Shown piece by piece: positions 17,702 to 26,280 of a DNA stretch of 64,000 nt. The translations under genes and the position numbers were made by a program. The stretch is taken from the NCBI GenBank assembly GCA_910583555.1, contig CAJTXO010000007.1, positions 66,887 to 130,886 on the forward strand, written 5' to 3'. The notes beneath the pieces are model-generated. The model saw only the letters and a list, made by a program, of their open reading frames with translations. It was not told where the DNA came from and searched no databases. Positions within the stretch are counted from its first letter, which is position 1, and each line of letters begins with the position of its first letter. Origin of the DNA: an uncultured Eubacterium sp. (GTDB lineage Bacteria; Bacillota; Clostridia; Lachnospirales; Lachnospiraceae).

Positions 17702-18124
17702 ATGGCGATCGGAAAGTTTGGCAAGTATCTGACGTTTGAGGTTTACATGGACCCAAACGGAACGCCGGATAAAAGAGTGAAGTGCCTGACATTCGCGAAC
17801 CTGAACAGGCGGGTCAGTAACCGGATTACGAAGCATGAGAGGATCACAAGAAAGCAGAAGGTGCAGTTTAATGGCCCGAATCTGTCCAGTATGACGTTTA
17901 CGATGGTTTTTTCGGCCGGCCTCGGCGTGAAACCGCGGGAGATGATCGAGCGGCTGGAAAAGTGCGTGAGGTATGGATATACGGGTTATTTTATTGTGGG
18001 AACAAAAAAAATAGGAAAGAAAAAATATTTGATTACAGATATGAGCGAGGAGTGGCGGTGCATTATGCAAAATGGAAAACTAGTGAGCGCAAACGTGGAT
18101 ATTACGATGGAGGAGTATGTGTAG
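17702..18124 (+). CDS. Phage tail protein, gpU-like
   Basis: A 140-residue protein beginning AIGKFGKYLTFEVYMDPNG, with VSNRITKHERITRKQKVQFNG and the TMVFSAGLGVKPREMIERLEK pattern of the P2 gpU family. It is thought to act in tail completion. The start ATG 17702 has AGGAGGG 6 bases upstream. Confidence 0.8.
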   Translation: MAIGKFGKYLTFEVYMDPNGTPDKRVKCLTFANLNRRVSNRITKHERITRKQKVQFNGPNLSSMTFTMVFSAGLGVKPREMIERLEKCVRYGYTGYFIVGTKKIGKKKYLITDMSEEWRCIMQNGKLVSANVDITMEEYV

Positions 18125-18463
18125 ATGACGGTGATCGATGAGCCATTACTGCAATTTGATTTTGCAAATGCGGATCAGGTAGAACATTACAGGAGGCAGC
18201 TGGAAACGCTGTATGCAGTTGTAGAGGGGACATGTCCGGGGGACCGGCATTTTGGCCTGTCAAATGAATATCAGGATGAGCTGCCGGCTGTTGCGGAAAG
18301 TACATATGCGTTAGAGATTTATAATAAAACAGAGGAATATGTACCACAGGTGGAAATCCGCGACATTCAATTTGAACACGGAACAGATGGACAGCTGAAA
18401 CCCACGATTCTTTTCGGCTTGAATGAGGATTATGATGAGGACGAGGATGATGAAGATGACTAG
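18125..18463 (+). CDS. Baseplate wedge-like protein (gpW/gp25 position)
   Basis: A 112-residue acidic protein immediately before gpJ, the place of the baseplate wedge subunit gp25/gpW. It has RRQLETLYAVVEGTCPGDRHFG in the N half and an extreme Asp/Glu tail (DEDEDDEDD). The EGTCPGDR(x)FG pattern matches the EGxxPxxRxFG-like core of gp25 proteins. It follows gpU without a gap. Confidence 0.75.
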   Translation: MTVIDEPLLQFDFANADQVEHYRRQLETLYAVVEGTCPGDRHFGLSNEYQDELPAVAESTYALEIYNKTEEYVPQVEIRDIQFEHGTDGQLKPTILFGLNEDYDEDEDDEDD

Positions 18464-18478
18464 ACGGGAGGCGATGGC

Positions 18479-19633
18479 ATGGGGATAAGTGCATTGGATG
18501 AGTTGCCGGACATTTCCTTTATTGATGATCTGACGCTCGAACAGGTGACGGAGATAATGATGGAAGAATACCGGAAAAACCTGAAGGAGATTACCGGGGA
18601 AGAGCCGGTGATTGAGAGAAGTGATCCGTACCGTCTCCTGATCAATAGCCAGTCGGTGCTTAATATGCAGATGCTTTTATATATTGACCACTGCGGGAAA
18701 ATGAATTCCCTGAAATACGCGCATGGAGATTTCCTGGATCATATGGGGGTTTTTAAGAACCGTCCCCGGAAACCGGCGCAAAAGGCATCTGTTAAGGTGC
18801 GTTTTTCGATGGAAGCAGCCCGTGCATCCGCAGAACCTGTTCCTGCAGGTATTCTGGTGACGGCAGATCAAAAAATGTTTTTTGAAACGGTTTCCTATGC
18901 AGAGATTGTCGCCGGGGAGTTGTCAGTAGAAGCAGAGTGCGTTTGTACGGTGGCGGGGGAAGCTGGAAATGGCTATGGTGTCGGGGAAATCTGTACGTTA
19001 GTCACACCTTCCGGATTTATTTCGGCGGTGTCAAATACGACAAAGAGCACGGGAGGCTCGGATGTGGAAAAGGATGACGAGTACAGGGAAGGGATCTTTA
19101 ACGCGCCAAACAAGTATTCCACGGCTGGTCCGGACGATGCCTGGGTGGCGATTGTAAAGGATTTTAATGCGGATGTAGAGGATGCAAGGCCGACTACGGT
19201 GCCTGGAAGTGGGATCAATACGATAATCATCCTAATGAAACATGGAAGGCTGCCGGAGGAATGGGAACTGGAACGGATCAGAGATCATTTGATGCGTCCG
19301 GATATCCGGACCTTTGGCGTCGATGTACAGGTCCAGGCTCCTGTGGCTGTGGAGTATGGGATTTCGCTTACTTACTATATCGCGGAATCAAATAAAGGGC
19401 GTGTGCCGGAAATCCGGAGTAATGTAGACCGGGCGGTGGCCGGGTATACGGAATGGCAGGGGAATAAGATTGGACGAGACCTGAATCCGGATGAACTGTT
19501 GGCGATGCTCAAGTCTGCGGGAGTGAAAAGGGCAGTCATATCATCACCGGTTTATGCTCCGCTGACGGAGAGCAGGGTGGCTGTTTTTAATGGCAGTCTG
19601 GATGTTGAATTTGGGGGTGTGGAAAGTGATTGA
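18479..19633 (+). CDS. Baseplate J protein
   Basis: A 384-residue baseplate wedge protein of the Mu gp47/P2 gpJ family. Family features are HGDFLDHMGVFKNRPRKPAQKA (about 80-101), the sequence GSDVEKDDEYREGIFNAPNKYSTAGPDDAW (about 195-224), and VPGSGINTIIILMKHGRLP. GGGAGG lies 7 bases before ATG 18479. It overlaps the next gene slightly. Confidence 0.93.
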   Translation: MGISALDELPDISFIDDLTLEQVTEIMMEEYRKNLKEITGEEPVIERSDPYRLLINSQSVLNMQMLLYIDHCGKMNSLKYAHGDFLDHMGVFKNRPRKPAQKASVKVRFSMEAARASAEPVPAGILVTADQKMFFETVSYAEIVAGELSVEAECVCTVAGEAGNGYGVGEICTLVTPSGFISAVSNTTKSTGGSDVEKDDEYREGIFNAPNKYSTAGPDDAWVAIVKDFNADVEDARPTTVPGSGINTIIILMKHGRLPEEWELERIRDHLMRPDIRTFGVDVQVQAPVAVEYGISLTYYIAESNKGRVPEIRSNVDRAVAGYTEWQGNKIGRDLNPDELLAMLKSAGVKRAVISSPVYAPLTESRVAVFNGSLDVEFGGVESD

Positions 19634-20195
19634 TCTTCAGGACGTGCTGCTTCCAGATATTCTTCCGGATGTTTTTTCCGATGCGGCGAAGACGAGGGCG
19701 TATGCGCTTGCGGACAGGCACATGCGGCGGATGATCTGCAGGTATGCGCAAAAGGTGATGTTTTATCAAAATCTTTCGATGTTAGATGATGCGGTTTTGG
19801 ATCTGATGGCGGAGGAGCTGAAAACGCAGTATTATTCTGTATCTCTTGACCGGGATACAAAAGCCAGATTGATCCAGAATACGATACGCTGGCATATGCT
19901 GGCGGGAACGCGGACTGCCGTGGAAGAACTTGTTACATCGGTGTTTGAGTCGGATGGTGTGAAAGAATGGTTTGAGTATGGAGGGGATCCTTTTTGCTTT
20001 AAGATTGATACGGAGCTTGATTTTTCATCCGATATTTTTGCGGTTTTCCGCGACATGATAAAGAAGGTAAAGCATACGGCGGCCTCGCTGGAACATGTGG
20101 CGTTAAAAAAGAGCGTTTTTTTGCCAATGCAGGTACAGTGTGGGACGGCCGTGGAAGAGTCGGTGACTATTTTGTGCAGGAATGGAGGGGAATGA
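19626..20195 (+). CDS. Phage tail protein I
   Basis: A 189-residue baseplate periphery protein of the P2 gpI family. Features are LPDILPDVFSDAAKTRAYALADRHMRRM and later DLMAEELKTQYYSVSLDRDTKARL and TRTAVEELVTSVFE, the last typical of the family. The start is set at GTG 19626, which overlaps the gpJ stop; the frame is open to 19590 without a clear ribosome site. Confidence 0.85.
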   Translation: MIDLQDVLLPDILPDVFSDAAKTRAYALADRHMRRMICRYAQKVMFYQNLSMLDDAVLDLMAEELKTQYYSVSLDRDTKARLIQNTIRWHMLAGTRTAVEELVTSVFESDGVKEWFEYGGDPFCFKIDTELDFSSDIFAVFRDMIKKVKHTAASLEHVALKKSVFLPMQVQCGTAVEESVTILCRNGGE

Positions 20196-20196
20196 A

Positions 20197-22005
20197 TTGT
20201 CCAGATACAATAGTATGGTTATTACGGCGCATGGGCGGGTGGTGCTTGCAAAAATACTGGCGGGAGAATGCGACATAGTGATCACCCGGGCAGTGACGGG
20301 TGATGGGGTGTGGGAAGCGGGGGATGACCTGGTTGCAGCAGAGGAACTTAAAAGCCAGGTGCAGTCGTTCGGGATCAGTGCATTCCGGAGGGAGAATGAT
20401 CAGATTTTGATACGTTTTCTTGCCTCGAATTTTGATGCCAGTGCGGATGAGGGGCTTACGGTTGACTATTATATGCGGGAGATTGGTATTTATGCGAAGG
20501 AGGCAGGGACGGAGGATGAGTTTTTATATGGGATTGTGACGTCAGATGTTCCGGCTTTTATGCCAGCGTACAGTGAAAATGCTCCTGTGACGATAACGTT
20601 TAATACGTATGTGTATGTCGGTGATGGGGGGAGGGTTGTGATTCAGACGGATCCGACGGCGTTTGTTTTGGTGGATGAATTTCGGTCGTATCAGGAAGAA
20701 ACGGCGGAGAATCTTGATACGAAACTGGACAAGACAGGGGACGCGTCGGACGCTACAGTGACGTTTGAACAGGCATCCGAGCGAGAGAATATTGCCACAG
20801 GGGAAAAGCTATCGGTCCTTTTTGGCAAGATCAAGAAATACTTTTCCGATTTAAAAACAGTAGCCTTTACTGGAAAGTATAGGGATCTCGAAGGAACGCC
20901 TGAGATTCCAAGTGTTGGAAATGGAACGATTACGATAAAACAGGCGGGAACCATAAAAGGAATCTTTACAACAAATCAGGCAGAGGATCAAGAGGTAGAC
21001 CTGACCGATAGCAATACAACATACAGTGCTGCTACACAGTCTGCAAATGGCCTCATGTCAGCTAGCGACAAGAAGAAATTAGATGGATTAAATAAAAGCG
21101 CATATATCGGGAATGGTACTGGATTTATCAGACCAAACCATATCGGCGGGTCGGACAATGCAAATGATTATGTAAAAGAGTGGCATGGATTTGTTTATAA
21201 CATGTCAAATTTGCCGGAATCCTATGGTTTTTTAGACGTGACATGGTTTGACGGAGCCGGCTTTAGTCCCTCCCCACCCGATAAAGGTGGTGTTGTCAGA
21301 CAAGTGTTCACGTCGTACAACACTGGATCAGCATATATAAGGGTCCGGATAAACAACAGTTGGACATCATGGGATAGTTTGAGTGCAAAGCAAGAAAAGG
21401 CTTTAAATGATAAATTTGCCAATTACCTGCCTTTGGCCGGGGGGACAATAAAAGGGACGTTAAAAGTAAGAAACCCCTCGTATCCTAATGCAGGGGTTGA
21501 TGTAAGAGTGGATTCCGAGGGAGCCAATATAACCTTATACACAAAAACAGCAAACAAACATTACGAGATAGACACATTAAATGACAGGTTGAGGATCTAT
21601 CAACATGTAAATGGCGCCATTACGACACCAGCGGAGGTTGATGCGGATAGTAAGTTTAATATCAACGGCCGCGCTGAAACGGCGGTGAGCCTGACGCCAA
21701 GAACGATAGTTACCTTTACAATGTCGTCAGGGGCGACAACAACGGATGTGGGTTGGTTAAACAACTATTTATCGGAGGGGCCAGTGTATCTCATGGTCGT
21801 AGATACAAAGACTCAACACGGGAAAAGTTTCTATACGCTACGATTTACCTCCGCAAACTCCCCATACTTTAATGTAAACCTACTGAACGGGGCCAATGTT
21901 GTAAAAATGTCTTTTGTGGGCACCGGCTACAGGTATGAAAAGTTATCAAGTGGGCCAACATCAAGCGAATATGAGGTACTGTTTTATAAATTGTTTGAAA
22001 TATGA
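20197..22005 (+). CDS. Tail fibre protein with N-terminal collar domain
   Basis: A 602-residue receptor-binding fibre. Residues 1-160 are a conserved tail-collar/fibre attachment domain (SMVITAHGRVVLAKILAGE, AVTGDGVWEAGDDL). The middle holds fibre spacer motifs (SANGLMSASDKKKLDGL near residue 280). A pyocin-knob-like stretch (FLDVTWFD ... RVRINNSWTSWDSL) follows, then NYLPLAGGTIKGTLKV. The end looks like a separate receptor-binding head. TTG 20197 is preferred because GGAGGGG lies 7 bases upstream. No separate chaperone gene is seen. Confidence 0.85.
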   Translation: MSRYNSMVITAHGRVVLAKILAGECDIVITRAVTGDGVWEAGDDLVAAEELKSQVQSFGISAFRRENDQILIRFLASNFDASADEGLTVDYYMREIGIYAKEAGTEDEFLYGIVTSDVPAFMPAYSENAPVTITFNTYVYVGDGGRVVIQTDPTAFVLVDEFRSYQEETAENLDTKLDKTGDASDATVTFEQASERENIATGEKLSVLFGKIKKYFSDLKTVAFTGKYRDLEGTPEIPSVGNGTITIKQAGTIKGIFTTNQAEDQEVDLTDSNTTYSAATQSANGLMSASDKKKLDGLNKSAYIGNGTGFIRPNHIGGSDNANDYVKEWHGFVYNMSNLPESYGFLDVTWFDGAGFSPSPPDKGGVVRQVFTSYNTGSAYIRVRINNSWTSWDSLSAKQEKALNDKFANYLPLAGGTIKGTLKVRNPSYPNAGVDVRVDSEGANITLYTKTANKHYEIDTLNDRLRIYQHVNGAITTPAEVDADSKFNINGRAETAVSLTPRTIVTFTMSSGATTTDVGWLNNYLSEGPVYLMVVDTKTQHGKSFYTLRFTSANSPYFNVNLLNGANVVKMSFVGTGYRYEKLSSGPTSSEYEVLFYKLFEI

Positions 22006-22023
22006 TGGAATCATACAAACTGA

Positions 22024-22065
22024 AACAACCGCAACTGGTCAAAAAGCCAGTATGCGGTTGTTTTT
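22024..22065 (+). terminator. Terminator after tail fibre
   Basis: AACAACCGCA (22024-22033) pairs with TGCGGTTGTT (22053-22062) with further pairing ACTGG/CCAGT inside and a T5 tract. It closes the tail operon before the lysis genes. Confidence 0.85.
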
Positions 22066-22134
22066 GTTATAAAAAATGAAAAGGATGTGATAGAAAATGG
22101 AGATGAAAATTTGTGAAAAGGAGGCGGTAGGATA

Positions 22135-22482
22135 ATGGATGAGATAATACAATTTGCGCAGACGCATTGGATGGAGTGGTTTTTGACCGCTTTTTCTTTT
22201 GCCCTTACTGTATTGTACCGGGGCGTTCGAAAACGGCTCAAGATGGAGCAAGCTAAAAACGATGCCATCGCGGAAGGGGTACAGAGCCTTTTGCGGGAAA
22301 GTATCGTACAAAATTACAACAAATACCAGGAGCGGGAGTGTTGCCCGATTTACGCCAAAGAATCCATTAAGCGCGTGTATGCGGCTTACCATGATCTCGG
22401 TGGCAACGATGTTGCGACACAATTATATAGCACGCTACTGGCTATGCCAGAAGAATCAGAAAAGGAGGATGAAAGGTTATGA
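22135..22482 (+). CDS. Phage lysis-region membrane protein, unknown function
   Basis: A 115-residue protein with one N-terminal membrane helix (WMEWFLTAFSFALTVLYRGV) and a soluble part carrying YAKESIKRVYAAYHDLGGNDVATQLY. This type recurs beside holins in clostridial phages; its job is not known. It has AAGGAGGCGG upstream and overlaps the holin start by 4 bases. Confidence 0.75.
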   Translation: MDEIIQFAQTHWMEWFLTAFSFALTVLYRGVRKRLKMEQAKNDAIAEGVQSLLRESIVQNYNKYQERECCPIYAKESIKRVYAAYHDLGGNDVATQLYSTLLAMPEESEKEDERL

Positions 22483-22682
22483 TTAGCAGTAAAACAAAAC
22501 AGTGGTGCAGGGCGGCAGCAGTACGGGCTGTGAAAACGATGGCACAGGCAGCGGTCGCGATGATTCCGGTCGCGGTATCGATTACAGAAGTTGACTGGCT
22601 GGCGGTCGCGGGAACGGCGGTACTTGCTGGTGTGGCGTCGGTTCTGACGTCGCTTGCTGGTTTGCCGGAAGCGAAGGAATAA
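22479..22682 (+). CDS. Holin, r1t-like family
   Basis: A 67-residue protein with two membrane helices (MAQAAVAMIPVAVSI and WLAVAGTAVLAGVASVLTSLAG) joined by the short turn TEVDW and with charged ends, the r1t holin layout. It would make the membrane holes that release the endolysin encoded next. It overlaps the preceding gene by 4 bases and has AAAGGAGG upstream. Confidence 0.85.
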   Translation: MISSKTKQWCRAAAVRAVKTMAQAAVAMIPVAVSITEVDWLAVAGTAVLAGVASVLTSLAGLPEAKE

Positions 22683-22715
22683 TGTGATCGATCTTGAGAA
22701 AGGAGGAACAACGTA

Positions 22716-23366
22716 ATGGCAGTAACTGATCAATGCAGGGATGCAGGCAAATTAAACGTTTTAGTACAGGTAATGCTGGCGGCGGCATTAAAGGAAATTA
22801 AGTCCGCCGGAGTGACCCCTTTGGTGGTGGAAACATACCGGTCGAAGGAGCGGCAGTACTACTTGTACGGCCAGGGACGGACGGCGGCGCAGTGTGTGGC
22901 GGCAGGAATCCCGGCCACGAAGGCAAAGAAATACGCAAAATCCGGGAAACAGTGCACATGGACTCTCTCAAGCATCCACATCCAAAAAAAAGCGGTGGAC
23001 GTGGTGCCGGTGAGAAAGGGAAAGGCAATCTGGAACGCCCAGGACAAAGACTCAAAGAAAATTATCGAGATCATGCAGAAGTATGGCTTTGAAGCCGGAG
23101 CAAACTGGACAAAGTCACCGGATTCTCCGCATTTCCAGGTCAAGGGTGATTTTTCTAAAGTGTTTATGCAGGGAAAAACCACGACCTACGTCACGCGGAC
23201 GGTGCAGCGAGCGCTGAAGAAATTTGGATTTTATTACGGAGACGTAGATGGAATCTGGGGAGCGGGAACGACAAAAGCTGTGAACCGATACCGAAAAGCG
23301 AACGGCTGGCTCCAGAGCGGGAAATTAGGCAAGACAGGCCTTAAAAAGCTGTTAGGAATCCTATAA
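22716..23366 (+). CDS. Endolysin: M15-type peptidase with peptidoglycan-binding domain
   Basis: A 216-residue lysin. Residues 1-145 form a M15/VanY-like D-Ala-D-Ala or L-Ala-D-Glu peptidase with zinc ligands in SIHIQKKAVDV (His about 88, Asp about 95) and the His in SPHFQ (about 138). The last 60 residues (TVQRALKKFGFYYGDVDGIWGAGTTKAVNRYRK) are a peptidoglycan-binding repeat. It lacks a signal peptide, in line with release through the holin upstream. AAAGGAGG precedes the ATG. Confidence 0.9.
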   Translation: MAVTDQCRDAGKLNVLVQVMLAAALKEIKSAGVTPLVVETYRSKERQYYLYGQGRTAAQCVAAGIPATKAKKYAKSGKQCTWTLSSIHIQKKAVDVVPVRKGKAIWNAQDKDSKKIIEIMQKYGFEAGANWTKSPDSPHFQVKGDFSKVFMQGKTTTYVTRTVQRALKKFGFYYGDVDGIWGAGTTKAVNRYRKANGWLQSGKLGKTGLKKLLGIL

Positions 23367-23420
23367 TATATATACCCTACCGAATACAGTTGAGCCAGTG
23401 GGGATCCAAAACCCTCGGTG
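23366..23420 (+). mobile_element. Probable right prophage junction (attR region)
   Basis: The endolysin gene stops at 23366 and host-type coding sequence begins at about 23372, with only a TATA-rich stretch between. The crossover core should lie within about 23370-23420. The matching attL is left of the window and cannot be compared. Confidence 0.5.
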
Positions 23421-23782
23421 ACAGAGGCTATACCCCCATTGAAATCCTGCGCAATTATTACGGTGATTCCATCTTCATCAATTCCAGTGAAGTCATCTCC
23501 GGTGTCCCGTCTTCATGGCCCGGTTACAATTTGGAAGTGGGGAGTTCGGGCGAAAAAGTCCGTCAGATGCAGCAACAGTTAAATGTCATAGCAGACTCGT
23601 ATCCACTGATTCCTAAAATAGCTGTTGACGGTATTTTCGGCCCGCAGACAGAAGAAGCGGTAAAAACTTTTCAAAGAATATTCAAGCTGTCACAGGATGG
23701 GATCGTGGGATTCCGAACCTGGTACAAAATTTCAGAAATTTATGTCGGTGTGAGCCGGATCGCCGAGGGCGTAGCGCGATAA
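23372..23782 (+). pseudogene. 3' fragment of a host peptidoglycan-binding protein gene
   Basis: An open frame that reads IPYRIQLSQWGSKTLGDRGY from about 23372, with no ATG or ribosome site, and continues through a linker (SSWPGYNLEVGSSGEKVRQM) into a peptidoglycan-binding domain (AVDGIFGPQTEEAVKTFQRIFKL). It ends VGVSRIAEGVAR. In clostridia this is the C-terminal third of a longer wall-binding protein, whose YRIQLSQWGSK segment lies inside a larger domain. Here the N-terminal part is missing and phage DNA takes its place, so the prophage probably sits within this gene. TTG 23390 could start a residual product. Confidence 0.75.
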
Positions 23783-23823
23783 AGCGTGGACGGTTTTTTC
23801 TCACTGTCATAAAAGCTTGGAAA

Positions 23824-23860
23824 AAGCTAGCTGTCCAAAGTAAGGCAGCTGGCTTTTTTG
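23824..23860 (+). terminator. Terminator after the broken host gene
   Basis: AAGCTAGCTG (23824-23833) pairs with CAGCTGGCTT (23846-23855), with one T-G pair, and is followed by T6. Confidence 0.85.
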
Positions 23861-23938
23861 TCAGGAATTTTTATGTGATGAATACTGTGATTTAAAATAT
23901 TGCAAATTGAAAAAATATTGAAAAATAATAAAAAATTA

Positions 23939-23967
23939 TTGACACATATCCTTTTATGTGTTAGGAT
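23939..23967 (+). promoter_or_regulatory. Promoter with embedded dyad
   Basis: TTGACA (23939-23944), 17-base spacer, TAGGAT (23962-23967). The spacer holds an inverted repeat ACACAT/ATGTGT (23942-23947 and 23956-23961), a likely repressor site. It reads toward the orphan membrane gene at 24102. Confidence 0.6.
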
Positions 23968-24075
23968 GAAGTTGCAAACAAAATACTTCTTTATACTTGG
24001 GAGTTTTAAAAAATGAAGTGTTGTGTCTGCGCGATACGTAAAATATATGCAGCTATTATAAAAGGAGGAAACGTT

Positions 24076-24099
24076 ATGAGAAAGGATATAGATCACTAG
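24076..24099 (+). CDS. Seven-codon leader reading frame
   Basis: ATG 24076 has a perfect AAAGGAGG 8 bases upstream and encodes MRKDIDH before TAG 24097-24099, which overlaps GTG 24099 and lies 2 bases before ATG 24102 of the next gene. It may be a leader peptide that couples translation of that gene, which has no good ribosome site of its own. Confidence 0.4.
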   Translation: MRKDIDH

Positions 24100-24101
24100 T
24101 G

Positions 24102-24617
24102 ATGGACTTATTTCAACAAATGATTTCCAGTGTGATAACAGGTATTATCGCATCGGTTGTTTTTTACTTCGTCCTATTTTTGATCAAACCACATGTTAAG
24201 TTATCTGATGTAATATGTATAGACAGTGAATCTGATAAGTACAGGACAATGAAGATAAAGGTTGTGAATTTGAGTCGCAGTATGCTTATGAATGTAAATT
24301 ATACACTGCATTACTGCGTCGATTACGAAGATGGTCTTACCGATATTACTGAGATTCCACCTAAAAAACCCCCTCTATCTACGTTCGCGAAATATACACG
24401 AAAAAATACAGATTACGCGATTCGGATCACATATAAGATTTCAAAAGACTCTTTTCCCTTACGTGACAATGTTAAGTTGGTATTTACCATTCAGACTACC
24501 CATCCTATTTCCAATACCTCAAAATGTATCGGGAAGAATTATCGCAAAAACGATATTAAACGAGGGACTTTTGAATCCGGACGAAGTACTAAATTTATTT
24601 TACGACGAGAAGGATAA
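24102..24617 (+). CDS. Orphan membrane-anchored protein, unknown function
   Basis: A 171-residue protein with one N-terminal membrane helix (ISSVITGIIASVVFYFVLFLI) and a soluble domain with beta-rich pattern (MKIKVVNLSRSMLMNVNYTLHY). No family recognised. The gene is clearly more AT-rich than serS on its right and the prophage on its left, a sign of transfer; it may be a lysogeny-associated or defence-type insert beside the phage end. The start could also be GTG 24099. Confidence 0.55.
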   Translation: MDLFQQMISSVITGIIASVVFYFVLFLIKPHVKLSDVICIDSESDKYRTMKIKVVNLSRSMLMNVNYTLHYCVDYEDGLTDITEIPPKKPPLSTFAKYTRKNTDYAIRITYKISKDSFPLRDNVKLVFTIQTTHPISNTSKCIGKNYRKNDIKRGTFESGRSTKFILRREG

Positions 24618-24953
24618 TTTCAATATTTGAATCGAAATGTTACGAACATATAGTTCTCAATGATCCAGTTCAGACAGACATGATCCGTTGTTTCCATAGA
24701 ATCAGAAGAATCGAAAATTCCATATAAACTTTATTCTGCATCCGGTTATTCTTTTATATAATATTCATCCACATCACCCACAAAAAAAGTTATGTAAAAA
24801 AGTTGCAATCAAAAGGTCAAGGGTGTATAATAAATCCAATTGTGAGTGTTCTCGGATTGCGGGAGTAAAGGGCGATCCGTGTATATCATAGGGGGAAGTC
24901 CCCAATCTTATTATATGACAAGGCCGCCTGTGCGGTGGAATGAGGAGGAAACG
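24618..24953 (+). promoter_or_regulatory. serS promoter and structured leader
   Basis: A promoter TTGCAA (24803-24808), 17-base spacer, TATAAT (24826-24831) starts a leader of about 115 bases. The leader holds three hairpins: CGGATTGC with GCGATCCG (one G-U), GGGG with CCCC around AAGT, and CCGC with GCGG. It lacks the T-box AGGGTGG-type antiterminator motif and any T tract. The 180 bases before the promoter show nothing recognisable. Confidence 0.6.
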
Positions 24954-26231
24954 ATGCTTGACATTAAGTTTTTACGGGAAAATCCGGATGTGGTAAAAGA
25001 AAATATAAAACATAAGTTTCAGGACAGAAAACTTCCGCTTGTGGATGAGGTCATTGAACTGGATAAGGAAAGCCGGGCGACACAGCAGGAGGCGGACAGC
25101 CTTCGAGCTAACCGGAAAAAAATATCGAAAAATATTGGCGGCCTGATGGCTCAGGGCAAAAAGGATGAAGCAGAGGCACTGAAGGCAGAGGTGGCCAAAG
25201 GGGCCGAGCGGCTGGCGGAACTGGAGAAAAAAGAGGACGAGCTGACACAGAAGATCCGTGAGATCATGATGACGATTCCGAATATTATCGATCCGAGTGT
25301 TCCGATCGGCAAAGATGACAGCGAAAACGTGGAGATTGAAAAATTTGGGGAGCCAGTTGTACCGGATTTTGAGATTCCGTATCACACAGAGATCATGGAA
25401 AAGCTGGACGGGATCGATCTGGACGCGGCGAGGGATGTTGCGGGAAATGGGTTTTATTATTTGATGGGGGATATTGCGAGACTGCACTCGGCCGTGATCT
25501 CTTATGCGAGGGATTTTATGATCGACCGGGGGTTTACGTACTGTGTGCCTCCGTTTATGATACGCAGTAATGTCGTTACCGGCGTAATGAGTTTTGATGA
25601 AATGGATGCTATGATGTATAAGATCGAGGGTGAGGATTTGTATCTTATCGGAACGAGCGAGCACTCGATGATCGGCAAGTTCATTGATAAGATAATTCCC
25701 GAGGAAAAGCTGCCGCACACATTGACGAGTTATTCGCCCTGTTTCCGCAAGGAAAAAGGGGCACACGGCCTGGAAGAGCGCGGGGTTTACCGTATCCATC
25801 AGTTTGAAAAGCAGGAGATGATCGTTGTCTGTAAGCCGGATGAGAGTAAGATGTGGTTTGATAAGCTGTGGCAAAATACGGTGGATCTGTTCCGTTCCCT
25901 TGATATCCCGGTCCGTACGCTCGAGTGCTGCTCAGGTGATCTCGCTGATCTGAAAGTGAAATCAATCGATGTGGAGGCGTGGTCGCCCAGACAGAAGAAA
26001 TATTTCGAGGTAGGGAGTTGTTCCAATTTGGGGGATGCGCAGGCGAGACGGTTAAAGATCCGGGTTGTAGGAGAGGGCGGCAAATATTTTGCCCACACAC
26101 TGAATAACACTGTGGTTGCTCCGCCCCGTATGCTGATCGCCTTTTTGGAAAACAATCTCAATGCTGACGGTACGGTTCGTATTCCAAAGGCATTACAGCC
26201 GTATATGGGCGGAAAGGAAACGATTGGGTAA
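24954..26231 (+). CDS. serS: Serine--tRNA ligase
   Basis: A 425-residue class II aminoacyl-tRNA synthetase that charges tRNA-Ser. Residues 1-110 form the long N-terminal coiled-coil arm (LDIKFLRENPDVVKENIKHK; SRATQQEADSLRANRKKISKNIG) that grips the tRNA. The catalytic core has motif 2 FRKEKGAHGLEERGVYRIHQF (about 265-285) and motif 3 LNNTVVAPPRMLIAFLEN (about 384-401). TGAGGAGG lies upstream of ATG 24954; the longer upstream frame is leader RNA. Confidence 0.97.
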   Translation: MLDIKFLRENPDVVKENIKHKFQDRKLPLVDEVIELDKESRATQQEADSLRANRKKISKNIGGLMAQGKKDEAEALKAEVAKGAERLAELEKKEDELTQKIREIMMTIPNIIDPSVPIGKDDSENVEIEKFGEPVVPDFEIPYHTEIMEKLDGIDLDAARDVAGNGFYYLMGDIARLHSAVISYARDFMIDRGFTYCVPPFMIRSNVVTGVMSFDEMDAMMYKIEGEDLYLIGTSEHSMIGKFIDKIIPEEKLPHTLTSYSPCFRKEKGAHGLEERGVYRIHQFEKQEMIVVCKPDESKMWFDKLWQNTVDLFRSLDIPVRTLECCSGDLADLKVKSIDVEAWSPRQKKYFEVGSCSNLGDAQARRLKIRVVGEGGKYFAHTLNNTVVAPPRMLIAFLENNLNADGTVRIPKALQPYMGGKETIG

Positions 26232-26280
26232 CCAGTGCGAGGTACACTGATACAATCGGGGGAGAATAGGGAGGGAGTCA

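Noticed and set aside
22098..22136. 12-codon frame (MEMKICEKEAVG) before the lysis genes
   Set aside because: Has a fair ribosome site but is too short and without known counterpart; likely chance overlap with the next gene's ribosome site.
24832..24953. T-box riboswitch before serS
   Set aside because: The T-box antiterminator motif and a terminator with T tract are both missing.
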